A program made the position numbers and the translations under genes. The notes under the pieces are model-generated. The model searched no databases and was not told the DNA's origin. It saw nothing but the letters and a program-made list of their open reading frames with translations. DNA of 64,000 nucleotides, from NCBI GenBank assembly GCA_019044685.2, contig JAGTXX020000015.1, positions 1,612,001 through 1,676,000 on the forward strand. Reading direction: 5' to 3'. The stretch comes from Nannochloris sp. 'desiccata'. Taxonomy: Eukaryota; Chlorophyta; Trebouxiophyceae; Chlorellales; Chlorellaceae. Shown here piece by piece: positions 45,748 to 55,509 of this stretch (its first letter is position 1; each line of letters starts with the position of its first letter).

Positions 45748-46405
45748 CGAAGCAGCAGCAGCAGCAGCAGCACCACTGCCAACCAATTGGTTGCAAATAA
45801 TGTCCAAAATGAATCTCCCGAGCTTAGAATCTCTCAGTCTGATGTATATTCCAGGCTTAAGTGTCACCGATGCTTTCCGTATCGGGGCGGTAGCACAAAA
45901 TCTTCCACGTTTGAAAGAATATAAAGCACCTTTCTATGCATACAGCCAATACGATTCAATGTGGCCAACTACTGACTTAGACGTAGCTATTGCTGCGAAT
46001 TTCTTCAAGAGCTCTATCTGTGCTGGAATCGAAAATTTAGACCTTATCGGCATGCTTTTGTACAATAAGGGCTTTGAGGTTCTGGTAAAACATGCATCCA
46101 ACATGCAGTGCTTGAAGACTTTGGCGGTGGATGGTATCGATACCCATAAAATTGGGATGATGGCTGAAGCAGGAGCTCTTGGAGGGTGGCCATCTCTTCA
46201 AAATTTAATGGTATGTATTTATGCCAAGGATTCCAACCCGTCAGAACTGCCAAACAATTATCGAACAAAGGTGGCTTGGTACAACCACTGCAAAAGCAAA
46301 TTAGGTCCCGTCTGGCCAAGTTTGAATTGCATTAGAATTGCCAAGGCAGAAATTTTATCTAGCACTGAATTTGAAAACGAGTTTAGTTTGTTTACTTGTG
46401 TTTGA
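44792..46405 (+). CDS. F-box-like protein with leucine-rich repeats and giant poly-Ala run
   Basis: Intronless, 537 residues. Residues about 25-65 (FTIKDIKALRLTCKLMNQL...ITRLSI) resemble an F-box. Irregular leucine-rich repeats follow (NLKRLVLLEAKSL, LPSLETLMISYSTI, LPNLRSLHA, LPSLESLSLMYIPGL, LKTLAVDGID). An acidic Ser/Asp run lies near residues 70-95. The LRR part is split by a spacer of 8, 31 and 7 Ala, the 31 being uninterrupted GCA codons. F-box proteins select targets for SCF ubiquitin ligases; the family call rests on architecture. The frame is intact on both sides of the repeat. Confidence 0.65.
45653..45745 (+). repeat. (GCA)31 coding microsatellite
   Basis: Exactly 31 pure GCA triplets encode Ala31. 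Shorter GCA arrays of 8 and 7 lie on either side, separated by Ser-Val-Glu and Val-Glu codons. Such purity implies recent slippage and length polymorphism. Confidence 0.95.
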
Positions 46406-47410
46406 GAGTGAATTTTTAGGAAAAACAAAACTCTAGTGGGCGACGCGCCAGCGTTTACGATTTTTAAACTTGTTTCCCTCCTTGCATCTCGCTTTATTTT
46501 ACAACTTCATCTAATCAATTTTATACTACTTTTGCACCATTTTTCTTATCATCATATCACGGTCCAAACTGGAAACTTTCTTTCCAATGCAACCAATTCG
46601 GCTTATTATACTCAACACCCTTTGCTCCTTCATGCCGACGCTGCAACTGGCGGTAAGTACTGCAGAGAGTTGATTAAGCCAATTAATTCGGCCAGAAAAC
46701 AGCAACAAAGAAGGAATTAATAACATATTTTGGCTGTCGTGTGACAATGAAGATTACTATACTATAAGCAGTAAGAAAAGTAAGAAAGAAAGAAAAGAGA
46801 AGGCAGGAGAACGGCGGTTGGAGGTAACATTTATAACCCCATACTTTTGCCTGAAACGTCTGAATATGCTATTAGCTTCCTGTAATTTCACGTAGAATTT
46901 GAATTATAGCCATTTTAATCGCATTTTCTGAACTCGTAACAAATTTGCGCAGCAGCACATGGCGCTTTCTGGCAGTAGCGCTATTTTGCGGCAGTGCAGG
47001 CGGTGCTTTTTGGTGCCGACGCAAAATAGTGCATGGCAAAATGCAGCTTCGCAGATTCTCTTAATGCGTGGGCGATTTTATGCGGTAGCTTGATGTTATG
47101 TAAATAAGTACAAGTGCTTAGGAGGGCATTGCTGCTTTTCTTGTGCGCCTTCTCCGCCTGTACAAAAATCACTTTGTTGTCAAACCCTGATTGAATACCC
47201 TCGTAGTCAGAAATATTGGCACATTTAATAAATAATTTTTGCCAATGCCATTTTAGAGAAATTCCCTGGGTCCCTGTGCCAATTTTCAAACAATTCAATC
47301 CAAAAACAATTAAAATTATTTTACTGTGCCAATATTTCTGACTACTGCGGTATAAAACCCAACACCACTACCGTGTTAAGAGGTATTCAAACCCTGTAGT
47401 TGAACCAAAC
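46406..47410. other. Long intergenic region with hairpin-forming sequence
   Basis: One kb between the F-box-like gene and SYP5, both plus. It holds a 13-bp imperfect inverted repeat (46978-46990 with 47020-47032, one mismatch) and a perfect 21-bp inverted repeat (47203-47223 with 47325-47345). TGTAA at 46881. No gene is supported. Confidence 0.6.
47203..47345. repeat. Perfect 21-bp inverted repeat with 101-nt spacer
   Basis: Bases 47203-47223 read as the exact reverse complement of 47325-47345. The match stops cleanly on both sides. It may be the ends of a small non-autonomous element or a hairpin just upstream of SYP5; no clear target-site duplication is seen. Confidence 0.85.
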
Positions 47411-48346
47411 ATGGCAGATCAATGGAATCTTGACTACGAGGCTGCCAAAGACTTTGCCAATGATAGTCTTAGTCTTATACAGGTGCGTGCTTTTGCCTCT
47501 CCACCCCGTTTTATTCGGTTCATTATTCTTATATGATGAGTTTCCACCTTACAGGAACGGAATTTAAAGCATCCAGGAGGCGGCCCAGAAGCATCTCGGA
47601 TCACCGCTGCCGTTCGACGGAAACTAGGAACCTTGGGAACGCTTCTTGACAACTTACGAACAGCTTTAGAGTCACCAGACTGTGCCAACATGTACGTATT
47701 GTAGATAGTATCTTCTATTAACGATTCTAGACTAATTCCTTTGGTGACTTAAAATAGTTAAATTATTATTTCAAAAAGCCGCTTGCCCCCTTTTTTCTCA
47801 AATAAGTCATCTGTCTTTCTTTACAGCACTGAAAATGAAAAGAACCGTAGAAGAGATTTACTCTCCTCCTTACGCAGTAGACGTGAACAGATGCTCCAAG
47901 CCTTAAAACGAGGTCAACCTCGCTCTTCCCGTTCTGCCCTCTTGGACCAACAATCTGGCGGCGATGGTGGTGGAGGTTCGGCCCTTCAACCTCTCGGCCG
48001 CGAAACAGATGCTACAGCAGAGCTCGACAACCGTGGATTAGTTTCCATGCAACAGCAGATCATGCATCAACAGGATACTGAATTAGAACATCTAGAACGT
48101 TCTGTAACTACCACCAAGCATGTCGCTCTTCAAATTAACGAAGAAACCAGTTTGCATAACAGGTTACTCGATGAGCTAGACCTTGAAGTAGGTTCCACTC
48201 AAAATAGACTTAGTACAGCGCAGAAAAAGCTGAAGAATGTGATGAGACGTGCAGGGAGTTGTAAAACGCAGTTACTTGTATTTTTGATGGTGGTTGTTTT
48301 GGTGTTGGTGATCCTCATCGGCTTTAAAATTTTAATTCATCTGTAG
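47411..48346 (+). CDS. Qc-SNARE of the SYP5/syntaxin-8 type
   Basis: Exons 47411-47482, 47555-47691 and 47827-48346 join to 242 residues. The N-terminal helices (DYEAAKDFANDSLSLIQ, RITAAVRRKLGTL) and ITENEKNRRRDLLSSLRSR match plant SYP51/52. A Gly/Ser loop precedes the SNARE helix (LVSMQQQIMHQQDTELEHLE...TTKHVALQINEETSLHNRLL) and a C-terminal membrane anchor (about residues 221-240). SYP5 proteins act in vacuolar and prevacuolar fusion. The zero-layer residue, Gln in Q-SNAREs (SYP51 has LDLQTRLID), is His here (TSLHNRLLD). TGTAA at 48446-48450. Confidence 0.9.
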
Positions 48347-48500
48347 AAAAAGTGTACTTTTGGTTGCTGTTATTTGATTCTTATTAGAATAGTGTATTTG
48401 ATAGAATAGATAACGAATTTTGTGCATGCAACTGCAATTCTCTGTTGTAATTAGAGATTCAAAGTGAAAAAAGAAAAGTAATCAGCTCAACAGTTAGTTC

Positions 48501-49765
48501 TTAAGCTTCTGCCAAGGCAGCAGGAGTGACAGCCCCGTCACCACGTTTCTGCCCTTTGCTAGGTTGTAACCTACGCACTTCCTTCTCAGAAGACCCTGCA
48601 TCTTCACACGGAGCCCAATAATAACTTGTTGGTGGATGTTCTAAGGCTAAAACCTCTGTTTCAGGGGCACTTTTTAACACAGATTTCCAAAACGTATCTG
48701 CATTTGTCATCCCGTCTTGGTAATTCCCTTTTCTATTTCTTTTAAGCAATACAATTTCCAGTACCTTATCCTGTATATACCAGGTACTCTCATCAGCTTT
48801 AATCTCTCGGTATAATTTTCCCTTCAGCATTGCCGTTCATCAAAGTCTACAGTGAGGTGGCTGGGTTTTATAGAAACAGAAATTTTCGAGACGGTAATAT
48901 TTTCCGGCAAAGGAAGAAAAATTTCGACATGGCTTTGTGTTTGTTTCCACCTATACGTTCCACAATCCATACCCATGTCACGAGGGATGTCTATAGCAAG
49001 GTAGGAAGGAGGGAGGAGAGCTGCACGGCGAGCAGTGGTCTTTTCTTCTTCGATTTTTCGGTGCATTGCCAACCGTTCCTCTGCTGAGTATGACGCCTCT
49101 GTAGGAAGAAGAATAAATGAAATAATTGGTCGTTTCATTTAAATTAAGGTCGCATCAGGACTATACAGATATAGGTCCAGAGTTCCCTGATTCTCCTCTC
49201 TCTGTATACAATCTATGGACCAAAATTTCTCTTCTTACCTTTGGGTTTGGGCTCCAGGCGGCCATACATTGAATCCAATCACATCTTGTCTCGATGGACC
49301 GGACGCAGCTGAAGAAGCGCGTTCAAGCCTATCAACTTCATCGTCCTTAAGGACAGCAAGCTTGCCATGAGATCGCATCCAACGAGCAAACTTGGGTTCT
49401 GACTCTTCAATAATGTCTGCAAACTCATTTGCAACGACATTCTGATTTGTGGAATGGCCAGTATGCCTAAATATTGAGAACATTTGGGAGTAGAGGTTGG
49501 TTGAAACTAATCTCTAAGAATAAGAGAATATAAAAGAGTAGAGAAAAGCTCACCTTTTGGCATTTAACGCCACAAAACCAAGTTGTGTGACATCTGCTGC
49601 ACTTTAAAAGATCTTCAGTGGCTCCACAATTTGCTGCAGACGGGAAAACAATATATTATGCTTTTTGGGAATATACATACTTTTATGGAACTCAAATATG
49701 CCAGCAAAGCGTTCCTTACCGCATTCTGACGTCTCTATAACTTCTTCTTCGTGCATTGCAGCCAT
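48501..49765 (-). pseudogene. MYND zinc finger-CS domain gene with three apparent frame breaks
   Basis: Exons about 49720-49765, 49554-49633, 49239-49466 and 48501-49098. A MYND finger is spelled by exons 1-3 (CANCGATEDLLKCSRC, FCGVKCQKAYWPFHKSEC), then EFADIIEESEPKFARWM..., DSMYGRLEPKPK, a CS/p23-type domain (CGTYRWKQTQSHVEIFLP) and KLYREIKADESTWYI. All parts are conserved-looking and splice phases agree, but single-base changes shift the frame near 49428-49430 (extra base, in-frame TGA), at 49279 (extra base) and near 48830 (missing base). It is a recent pseudogene, a product of assembly indels, or uses frameshifting; I cannot tell. CS proteins are Hsp90 co-chaperone-like. Every other gene here reads cleanly. 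Confidence 0.65.
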
Positions 49766-51053
49766 GATGCGTTGATTTGAAGTTTTGGTAAGCTCCCTGC
49801 GCCAAGCCACGCAGCCGAAACAATTATGCAACTTATAGTAGCAAAGAAAATAGCTTCAAAATCCGTAGAAGCTCTATTCTATAGCAGAAATATTTCTTGG
49901 TCAACCATTGAAAGAAAGAGGGAAGAGTGGCTTGCACTGTGGTATCATGTTAACCTACGGGTTTTCAGTAATAGAAGTTACAAGGATTCTAGGTATTACT
50001 TGTATCTATATAGTAGTTCGCAACTATAACGTGGAAAAACGAGCAAAAATTATACAAAAGAGAGAGGCCACTCACAGTTTTTATAAATGCATATAAACCA
50101 TGAGTGCTCGCAGCGGGATGCATGCAACAAGACCGCTTCGGCAAGCAAAAATTTGGCGAAGACGATCGTGGAAGAGTTGTTGCAATACAAAGACAGAATA
50201 GAGAAGTATTTTGATTTTCTTTCTTTAGTATACCGTCAAACCGACAAGAACATATTTTCTATTGCTACCAGCATAATAGAGTTCCCAAGTGTAACTAAGG
50301 TAGAGCAAATACAACAAAACAAACGAAGAATTAGAAAAAAAGGACACATAGCGGTAAAAAAAACCAAAAGACAAGCTAAGAATATTCCATAACGAGACTT
50401 GGTTAAAAGACAGAAAGTAACGGGCAGACAGGGTGAAATAGAAATATGAAGGGGGGGACTTTTACTAACCCACACGCTGCGTATGTTGCTGGTAATATAG
50501 TATAATAAACAAAGAGTCGTTGGTTTTCTTTCCCGCCTTTTTTTTTCCTGGCGGGAAAAAAACAAAAAGGCAAGAGAGAAGACATGCAATGGATCGTCAA
50601 TTTGTGGAAGCAGGGAGTCATTCGTTGGATATAATAGATAGATATACTTTGATGCCACTTCTGCTCCTGCAAAAGATTCCAGAAGAAGGTATCCAAAGAC
50701 AAATTAAGAAGAGATGGAAAGGGGGTGCAGCAGTCGATCGTCAAGTGCATTTCCTATAATCAAGTCAAAGGAGTACTCGGTTCGTGTAGTATCTATAAGG
50801 CAAAAAAGAAGAGACATTTTCCCCTCACAAAGGAAAGAATTATTTGAGAGGGGGACAGGATTGAAAAGGTTCATTCGTTCAAAAGAGAGGAAAAGACGAG
50901 AGGGAAGAAACACAACACAGAACTATAAACTAAGAAAGAAAGAAAAACGACACGACGGGAGGGACAAACTACTCTCTCCAAAAAGAGAGAAGGAAAGAGA
51001 AAAGAAGGGGACATAATCAGCTCTACATATTACGAGGTAAGATAAAGATTCAT
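49766..51053. other. Long intergenic region with polypurine stretch
   Basis: Upstream of the MYND-CS gene and downstream of the next minus gene. A 9-bp perfect hairpin TTTCCCGCC/GGCGGGAAA sits at 50529-50558, and 50780-51015 is strongly purine-rich on the plus strand. Several frames of 60-140 codons exist but show only low-complexity, nonconserved sequence. Confidence 0.45.
50780..51015 (+). repeat. Polypurine-biased tract
   Basis: The plus strand is dominated by A and G (AAAGAAAGAAA, GGAAAGAGAAAAGAAGG) for over 200 bases, just past the minus-strand stop at 51054. It would be pyrimidine-rich in that gene's transcript. Confidence 0.55.
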
Positions 51054-52265
51054 TCAAAGCAATGCAGCGCCGTCTTCGTTAAACGCAGACAAATCCATTG
51101 GGAGCATCATCACATCCTCGTCCTCTGCTGACGGTTGCGCCACTGGAGCTTTCCTAGCAGCAGCTGCTTTAAGAGCAGCATCAGCCCAGGCATCGCTACT
51201 CCAGACATCACTGGTGTTATTAAAAAACTCCGAATTCAGTGTTGAGAAGCCTACCAGACCAGCAGAAGAGGCACGGCGAGCCAATAAGCTTGCTGCATTC
51301 TGCGGAGGGAGCATTCCGGCCATGGAAGGCCTTCTTAAATGAGGAGGCAACGCAGGCAAATCCATCGAACGAGAAGTAGGTGCAAATGCAGATTGCGGTC
51401 TGGCTAGTCCACCATTTGCCAAGCACACATCAGCAGAGGCTCTTCTACGAACAGCCCTGTCGTTACCACCATGCTCGATATCATCGTCGTCGCCTCTAGC
51501 TGTCGATTCTCCATCTATGGCTCTATTACTATGGCTCCCCCACGCTCCAGCTTCGTCTTCTGAAGCAGAGGTCGCGGCAGATTCATGACCCAGGTATCTG
51601 TTCATGTCAATGACCGAACGACCTACCATTGGAGACCCGGGAAGACTACCACTACCCATACGATACCTCTTTAGGGATTCGGCCACAGTCATACCGCCAC
51701 CACCGACATTTCTGCTGCTGTGGACACCTTTTGTACTTCTCCTGCTGCGGCGTTCACCCATCATATCACTGCTTAGTGCAGCAGCGTTGCTGGCATGGCA
51801 TAAAGGATCCACAGGAGCTGTCATCTTTTTGGGCTTTGAGGAAGTTGTTGCTTTACGGGGCTTGGCTTTTGTCGTTGCCTTGATTGGGGCAGCGCCAATA
51901 GCTTCATACAGCTTACGTCTAAGCCAATCGTTATTATTTGAGTGTGTGGCAGTACCGTAGACTAACCTAAACTTGCCTTGGAGGTCTCTCTGACCCATTT
52001 TACTGATTTCCTTGGCTGCTTCCTTGACGTCGTCAGTAGAAAAATGGAGCAATGCCTCATTACGCTGGCCATTAGAAAGGCTGTGTTTGAGCAGGTGATG
52101 AGAACGATTAGAGTCATCGTTAGGATCAAAATCTGGGTTGAGACGAGACATGTCCGTGCTCGAACTGTAGTTGCTACGGCCCTCTAGGGAGCCTGAATGC
52201 AGCAGCATTGCCACCGGGGGCGGCATAATTGGCTGCTCAGCTATATTTACTAAAGCTGTTGCCAT
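51054..52265 (-). CDS. Unknown nuclear-type protein with conserved WLRRKL motif
   Basis: Single coding exon, 403 residues. The only conserved-looking part is residues about 75-125 (DDVKEAAKEISKMGQRDL then GKFRLVYGTATHSNNNDWL and RRKLYEAIGA), resembling a short plant nuclear-protein motif in which a Trp-Leu-Arg-Arg helix follows a Phe-Gly/Tyr-Gly turn. It is followed by an AT-hook-like basic stretch (KAKPRKATTSSKPKK). The rest is Ser/Ala/Met low complexity with Arg-Arg-Ala-Ser sites that suit phosphorylation. A role in transcription or chromatin is a guess. Start ATG 52265; a 5' UTR intron is likely. Confidence 0.6.
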   Translation of the reverse strand: MATALVNIAEQPIMPPPVAMLLHSGSLEGRSNYSSSTDMSRLNPDFDPNDDSNRSHHLLKHSLSNGQRNEALLHFSTDDVKEAAKEISKMGQRDLQGKFRLVYGTATHSNNNDWLRRKLYEAIGAAPIKATTKAKPRKATTSSKPKKMTAPVDPLCHASNAAALSSDMMGERRSRRSTKGVHSSRNVGGGGMTVAESLKRYRMGSGSLPGSPMVGRSVIDMNRYLGHESAATSASEDEAGAWGSHSNRAIDGESTARGDDDDIEHGGNDRAVRRRASADVCLANGGLARPQSAFAPTSRSMDLPALPPHLRRPSMAGMLPPQNAASLLARRASSAGLVGFSTLNSEFFNNTSDVWSSDAWADAALKAAAARKAPVAQPSAEDEDVMMLPMDLSAFNEDGAALL

Positions 52266-52314
52266 AGTGGCAGTTAGACTGTTTGTAGTATCTTCCGATA
52301 TCTTATTGTATTAT

Positions 52315-52797
52315 CTGAAACAAGAGGAGAGAAATAGATTAGTTTCAGTAATAATAGAAAAAAACCCCAAAAGAGACGAGCCGCGAGGTGAATCATTGTT
52401 CTGCCTAAAAGGGCTGGTAGTAGTAGAATACGGAAACAAGACGGACTGCATCCTAATAATCTTTGAATAAAACAAGTAAACAATTTCCAAAGTATCAGCG
52501 GCTAAAAGTCCCAAACAGGGTACGAAGCTAGGGCAGGGGCAAAGAGTTCATGACAATGGGAGGCCGCGTCAGACTAACAACCAAAGGTCTTTAAGGTTCC
52601 TGCTAAGCATCCCAATAGATACAAACAATTCCGAACTGGCCTCTTCGGGTCAATTGGACCGCTGGGAGCAGTTCTAGAAGCCGTTTACTAATCGCAACTT
52701 AAACATCAAATGAAAAAAAGCCACAAAAGCAACAAAATGACCCTAGCAATAGCCAATTTATAATTTTGGCTTATCTAGTAGAGATCTAGGAACTCAC
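52315..52797 (-). other. Probable 5' UTR intron (483 nt)
   Basis: On the minus strand GTG|GTGAGT at 52797 and a pyrimidine-rich TTGTTTCAG acceptor at 52315 bracket 483 nt, 50 nt upstream of the ATG at 52265. This is inference from splice consensus alone. Confidence 0.4.
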
Positions 52798-53071
52798 CAC
52801 TTCTGTGAAGGAAAGCACCCACAACCAAGAGGATCGATTGCAAATTGCTTGTTTAGGGTGTTAATCAATAATAGCAGCCTCTATGGCAGAGCACCTTGCA
52901 AAATATTAAATGATTGGTGTTCCTAAAGAGTTTGTTTTTAGTTATAACATTACAGGAGCTTCGGGGCAAGAGCAATATAGAGTCGAGGTGACGAGACGAA
53001 GATACTTTTAGATTTTATTTTGCTCGGCGGAATCTGCAGCCTGCTGCAGCACTCAACAAACTTTTGGATTC
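52798..53071. other. Upstream region of the WLRRKL-motif gene
   Basis: It probably holds the first noncoding exon and promoter of the gene starting at 52265. Nothing else is recognised. Confidence 0.3.
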
Positions 53072-53293
53072 TCACTGGAATTTTGTTAATGCGAAGTAAA
53101 CATTCTTCACCCCCTCTAATTCAATTTCAAACATCATTACAGCCTTAGATATGCAAACCCCCCTTGCCACTGCACCTTTCAACGTGATTGGTGCCACTCT
53201 TCCACTTCCCTCTTTTCCGACCGCCACAATATTGTTTTTCAACAACTCTAGTTTCCCCCGACTTTCTTCATTTAACTTATATTTTACAACCAT
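53072..53293 (-). CDS. Small ORF 40 nt behind SecY (uncertain)
   Basis: A 73-codon ATG-stop frame (MVVKYKLNEESRGKLELL...) lies on the SecY strand, beginning 40 nt after the SecY stop. Its composition is protein-like, but I recognise no family. A TGTAA (poly(A)-type signal) overlaps its start (53284-53288), so it may only be SecY 3' sequence. Confidence 0.25.
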   Translation of the reverse strand: MVVKYKLNEESRGKLELLKNNIVAVGKEGSGRVAPITLKGAVARGVCISKAVMMFEIELEGVKNVYFALTKFQ

Positions 53294-53333
53294 TGTATTA
53301 AAATAACATACGTAAACACTAAGAAATCCAAAA

Positions 53334-55062
53334 TTACTTCATATCATCATAGAGTTTATCTATATCTCCATATTTCTGCATTGCTATTTCCGCTCTAAAC
53401 TTTCTCGCTGTATCTGTTGCCACACCCACCAAAATTAATACAGAGGTACCAGCAAACCCACGGAATGCTTGTAATCCAGTAGTAGCTTCCACAAGAGCAG
53501 GAGCGGCAGCCAAAGCACCCAAAAAGCCAGATCCAAGCACAGACATGCGATCAAGCGTCTTTGTAATAAACTCGGCCGTATTACGGCCAGGGCGAACACC
53601 GGGAACAGAAGCTCCTTGTCTTTTTAACTGTTCACTAAGCTCCTTAGGATCCAACTGTAAGAATGTATACAAATAATTAAACGCTACGATTAACGCCACG
53701 TTGGTGGGTAAATAAAATGCACCACCTGGGGCCAGTGCCTTTGCAGCAGTATCCATAGCAGGGGTGTTGATATACCTTGCTGCAGCGGAAGGTAATGCCA
53801 GTAAAGAAGAAGAGAAAATCACAGGCATAACACCAGTAGCATTCACTTTGAAAGGTAAATAGGCTTGTCGTTGTAAAGATCCTGCTCGATATCTAGAAGC
53901 ATATGTCATTGGAATTTGCCTCTCAGCGTCCTGTACGTACACAATGCCCAACGTAGTTAAAAAGAATGCAAACGCATAGATTGCTAAATTCGCTTGCTCG
54001 CTAGTAGAGGCTTGAGTTAAAGCACCGCCGACAGATGAGGGTAATGCGGAGGCGATATTAGCAAAAATTAAAACTGAAGTGCCATTGCCCAGTTTCAACT
54101 CTGTAATAGTATCTGCCACGTGTAATAAAATAACAGCGCCAGCTGTTAATGTAACTACACCGTCAAAGAGCCATAAACCAGACCAATCATCCACATAAGG
54201 GCGAATGTACGTTAATTGTCCAACCGCTTGCACCACGGCAAATACCAATGCAGCTAACTTTTGATAAAGAGTGAAACGAGCACGGCCTTGAGGGCCTTCT
54301 TCACGTTGAAGTTTTTTCAAAGAAGGGAATGCGGTTGACAGTAATTGTAATAGAATAGAGGCGTTGATATAGGGGACGATTCCAAGAGAGAAGACACCGA
54401 CTTTGGAAATTGAACCACCAGAGAGTGTATCAATGTAGCCCAAAAGCCCAGACCCGGACATCGCTTCTGCAAACCTGTCTACATCTACTCCAGGTAAACG
54501 GACATATACACCTAAACGGGAAAAAACGAGCAAACCGAGCAATAAAGCTAATTTTTTGGGAAGGTCTCCGGAAAGGAAATCACCAAAATTGCCACCAGAG
54601 TCATTGCTTCCTGGGGCACCAGGGCGGCTGCTTCCTGGACCGCCCATGTTTGCAGCCAGTACGGTACTAGGCTGCAGGGGGAGACCGAGAGGATTCCATT
54701 CGTCTGCTGTGAGCTCTAAGCCATAGCGGGGAGCACCCTCGGCAGGCTCATCAATTGTGTTGGTGTTGGGTGCTGTTGAGGCCTCTTTGGAAGGGCCTAG
54801 CCAGCGACCAGGAATGGGGAACGATCCTGTGGATGCAGCACTTGTGGTCACCAAGGTGCGACGAGAGCTGAAACCAAGCGCAGGCCCTGAATATATCACA
54901 TGCAGCATGGGAGGGATATGTTTAGAAGCGATCATAATACAAGATAACAATGTGCCGACTATGAATAGTATATTACTTACGGGATGAACTAGATGAACCT
55001 AATTTGCAAGTTTGCATGCTGTGGCTGCAAAGCAAGAGCCTCTGTGCCAAGCCTGAAACCAT
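53334..55062 (-). CDS. Plastid SecY translocase subunit (thylakoid Sec pathway)
   Basis: Exons 54981-55062 and 53334-54886 give 544 residues. About 130 residues of Ser/Thr/Pro-rich sequence form the transit peptide and a linker; the mature part has ten membrane segments and SecY signatures: VFSLGIVPYINASILLQLL (TM2 region), LQREEGPQGRARFTLYQK, ERQIPMTYASRYR, PFKVNATGVMPVIFSSSLL and QLKRQGASVPGVRPGRNT. With SecE it forms the channel that inserts and exports thylakoid proteins with cpSecA. Start ATG 55062 is chosen because it gives a Leu/Ser/Arg-rich transit start and a matching splice phase. Divergent from the remodeller at 55510. Confidence 0.93.
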
Positions 55063-55509
55063 TCTCTGTCGAATGCAGACTCAGGAACCGAACAATGGCG
55101 GCCAACGCAGCTTCCAAATTACACTCTGAATTGCGATAAGTGATAATTGATGTTGCGCTTCGGATGCCGAGCTTATTCATGGAAAATATTGGCTAGTTTT
55201 AAAAAGAAAGTATGAGGCCGACCGTTTGCTGGCTCCGCGAAATAAGCGACTATGAAGTCATACCTCCACATTGTCTATCTTAGCAAATCTAGAAACGATC
55301 CGCCAACTGGTCCGGTTCGTTAGAGCAGCTCGCTCCTTCGAAGCAAGCTACAAATTCAGCTTGATTCGTCGATTGGAATTCGAGCGCGCTTATATTCAAA
55401 CTGTGACAGCTGGCGATCCAACAGATCAATTGACAACAAGCATACTAGAATATTATAACCGCTTTTGGCATATCAAGCCTTAGAAAGCTTGGGAAAAGTT
55501 CGGTTACGC
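55063..55509. promoter_or_regulatory. Divergent upstream region
   Basis: These 447 bp lie between plastid SecY (minus) and the SNF2 gene (plus). A 70-codon frame at 55271-55483 on the plus strand could be an upstream ORF of the remodeller but shows no family match. Confidence 0.35.

Noticed and set aside
45555..45867. Poly-Leu and poly-Ala frames on the minus strand
   Set aside because: They are antisense shadows of the GCA array.
46436..47298. Frames of 94-105 codons in the 1-kb gap
   Set aside because: No recognisable motif; one overlaps the inverted repeats, so coding is unlikely.
50236..50750. Minus-strand frames of 115-140 codons
   Set aside because: Phe/Leu/Cys-rich, overlapping each other in several frames within AT-rich DNA; no conserved pattern.
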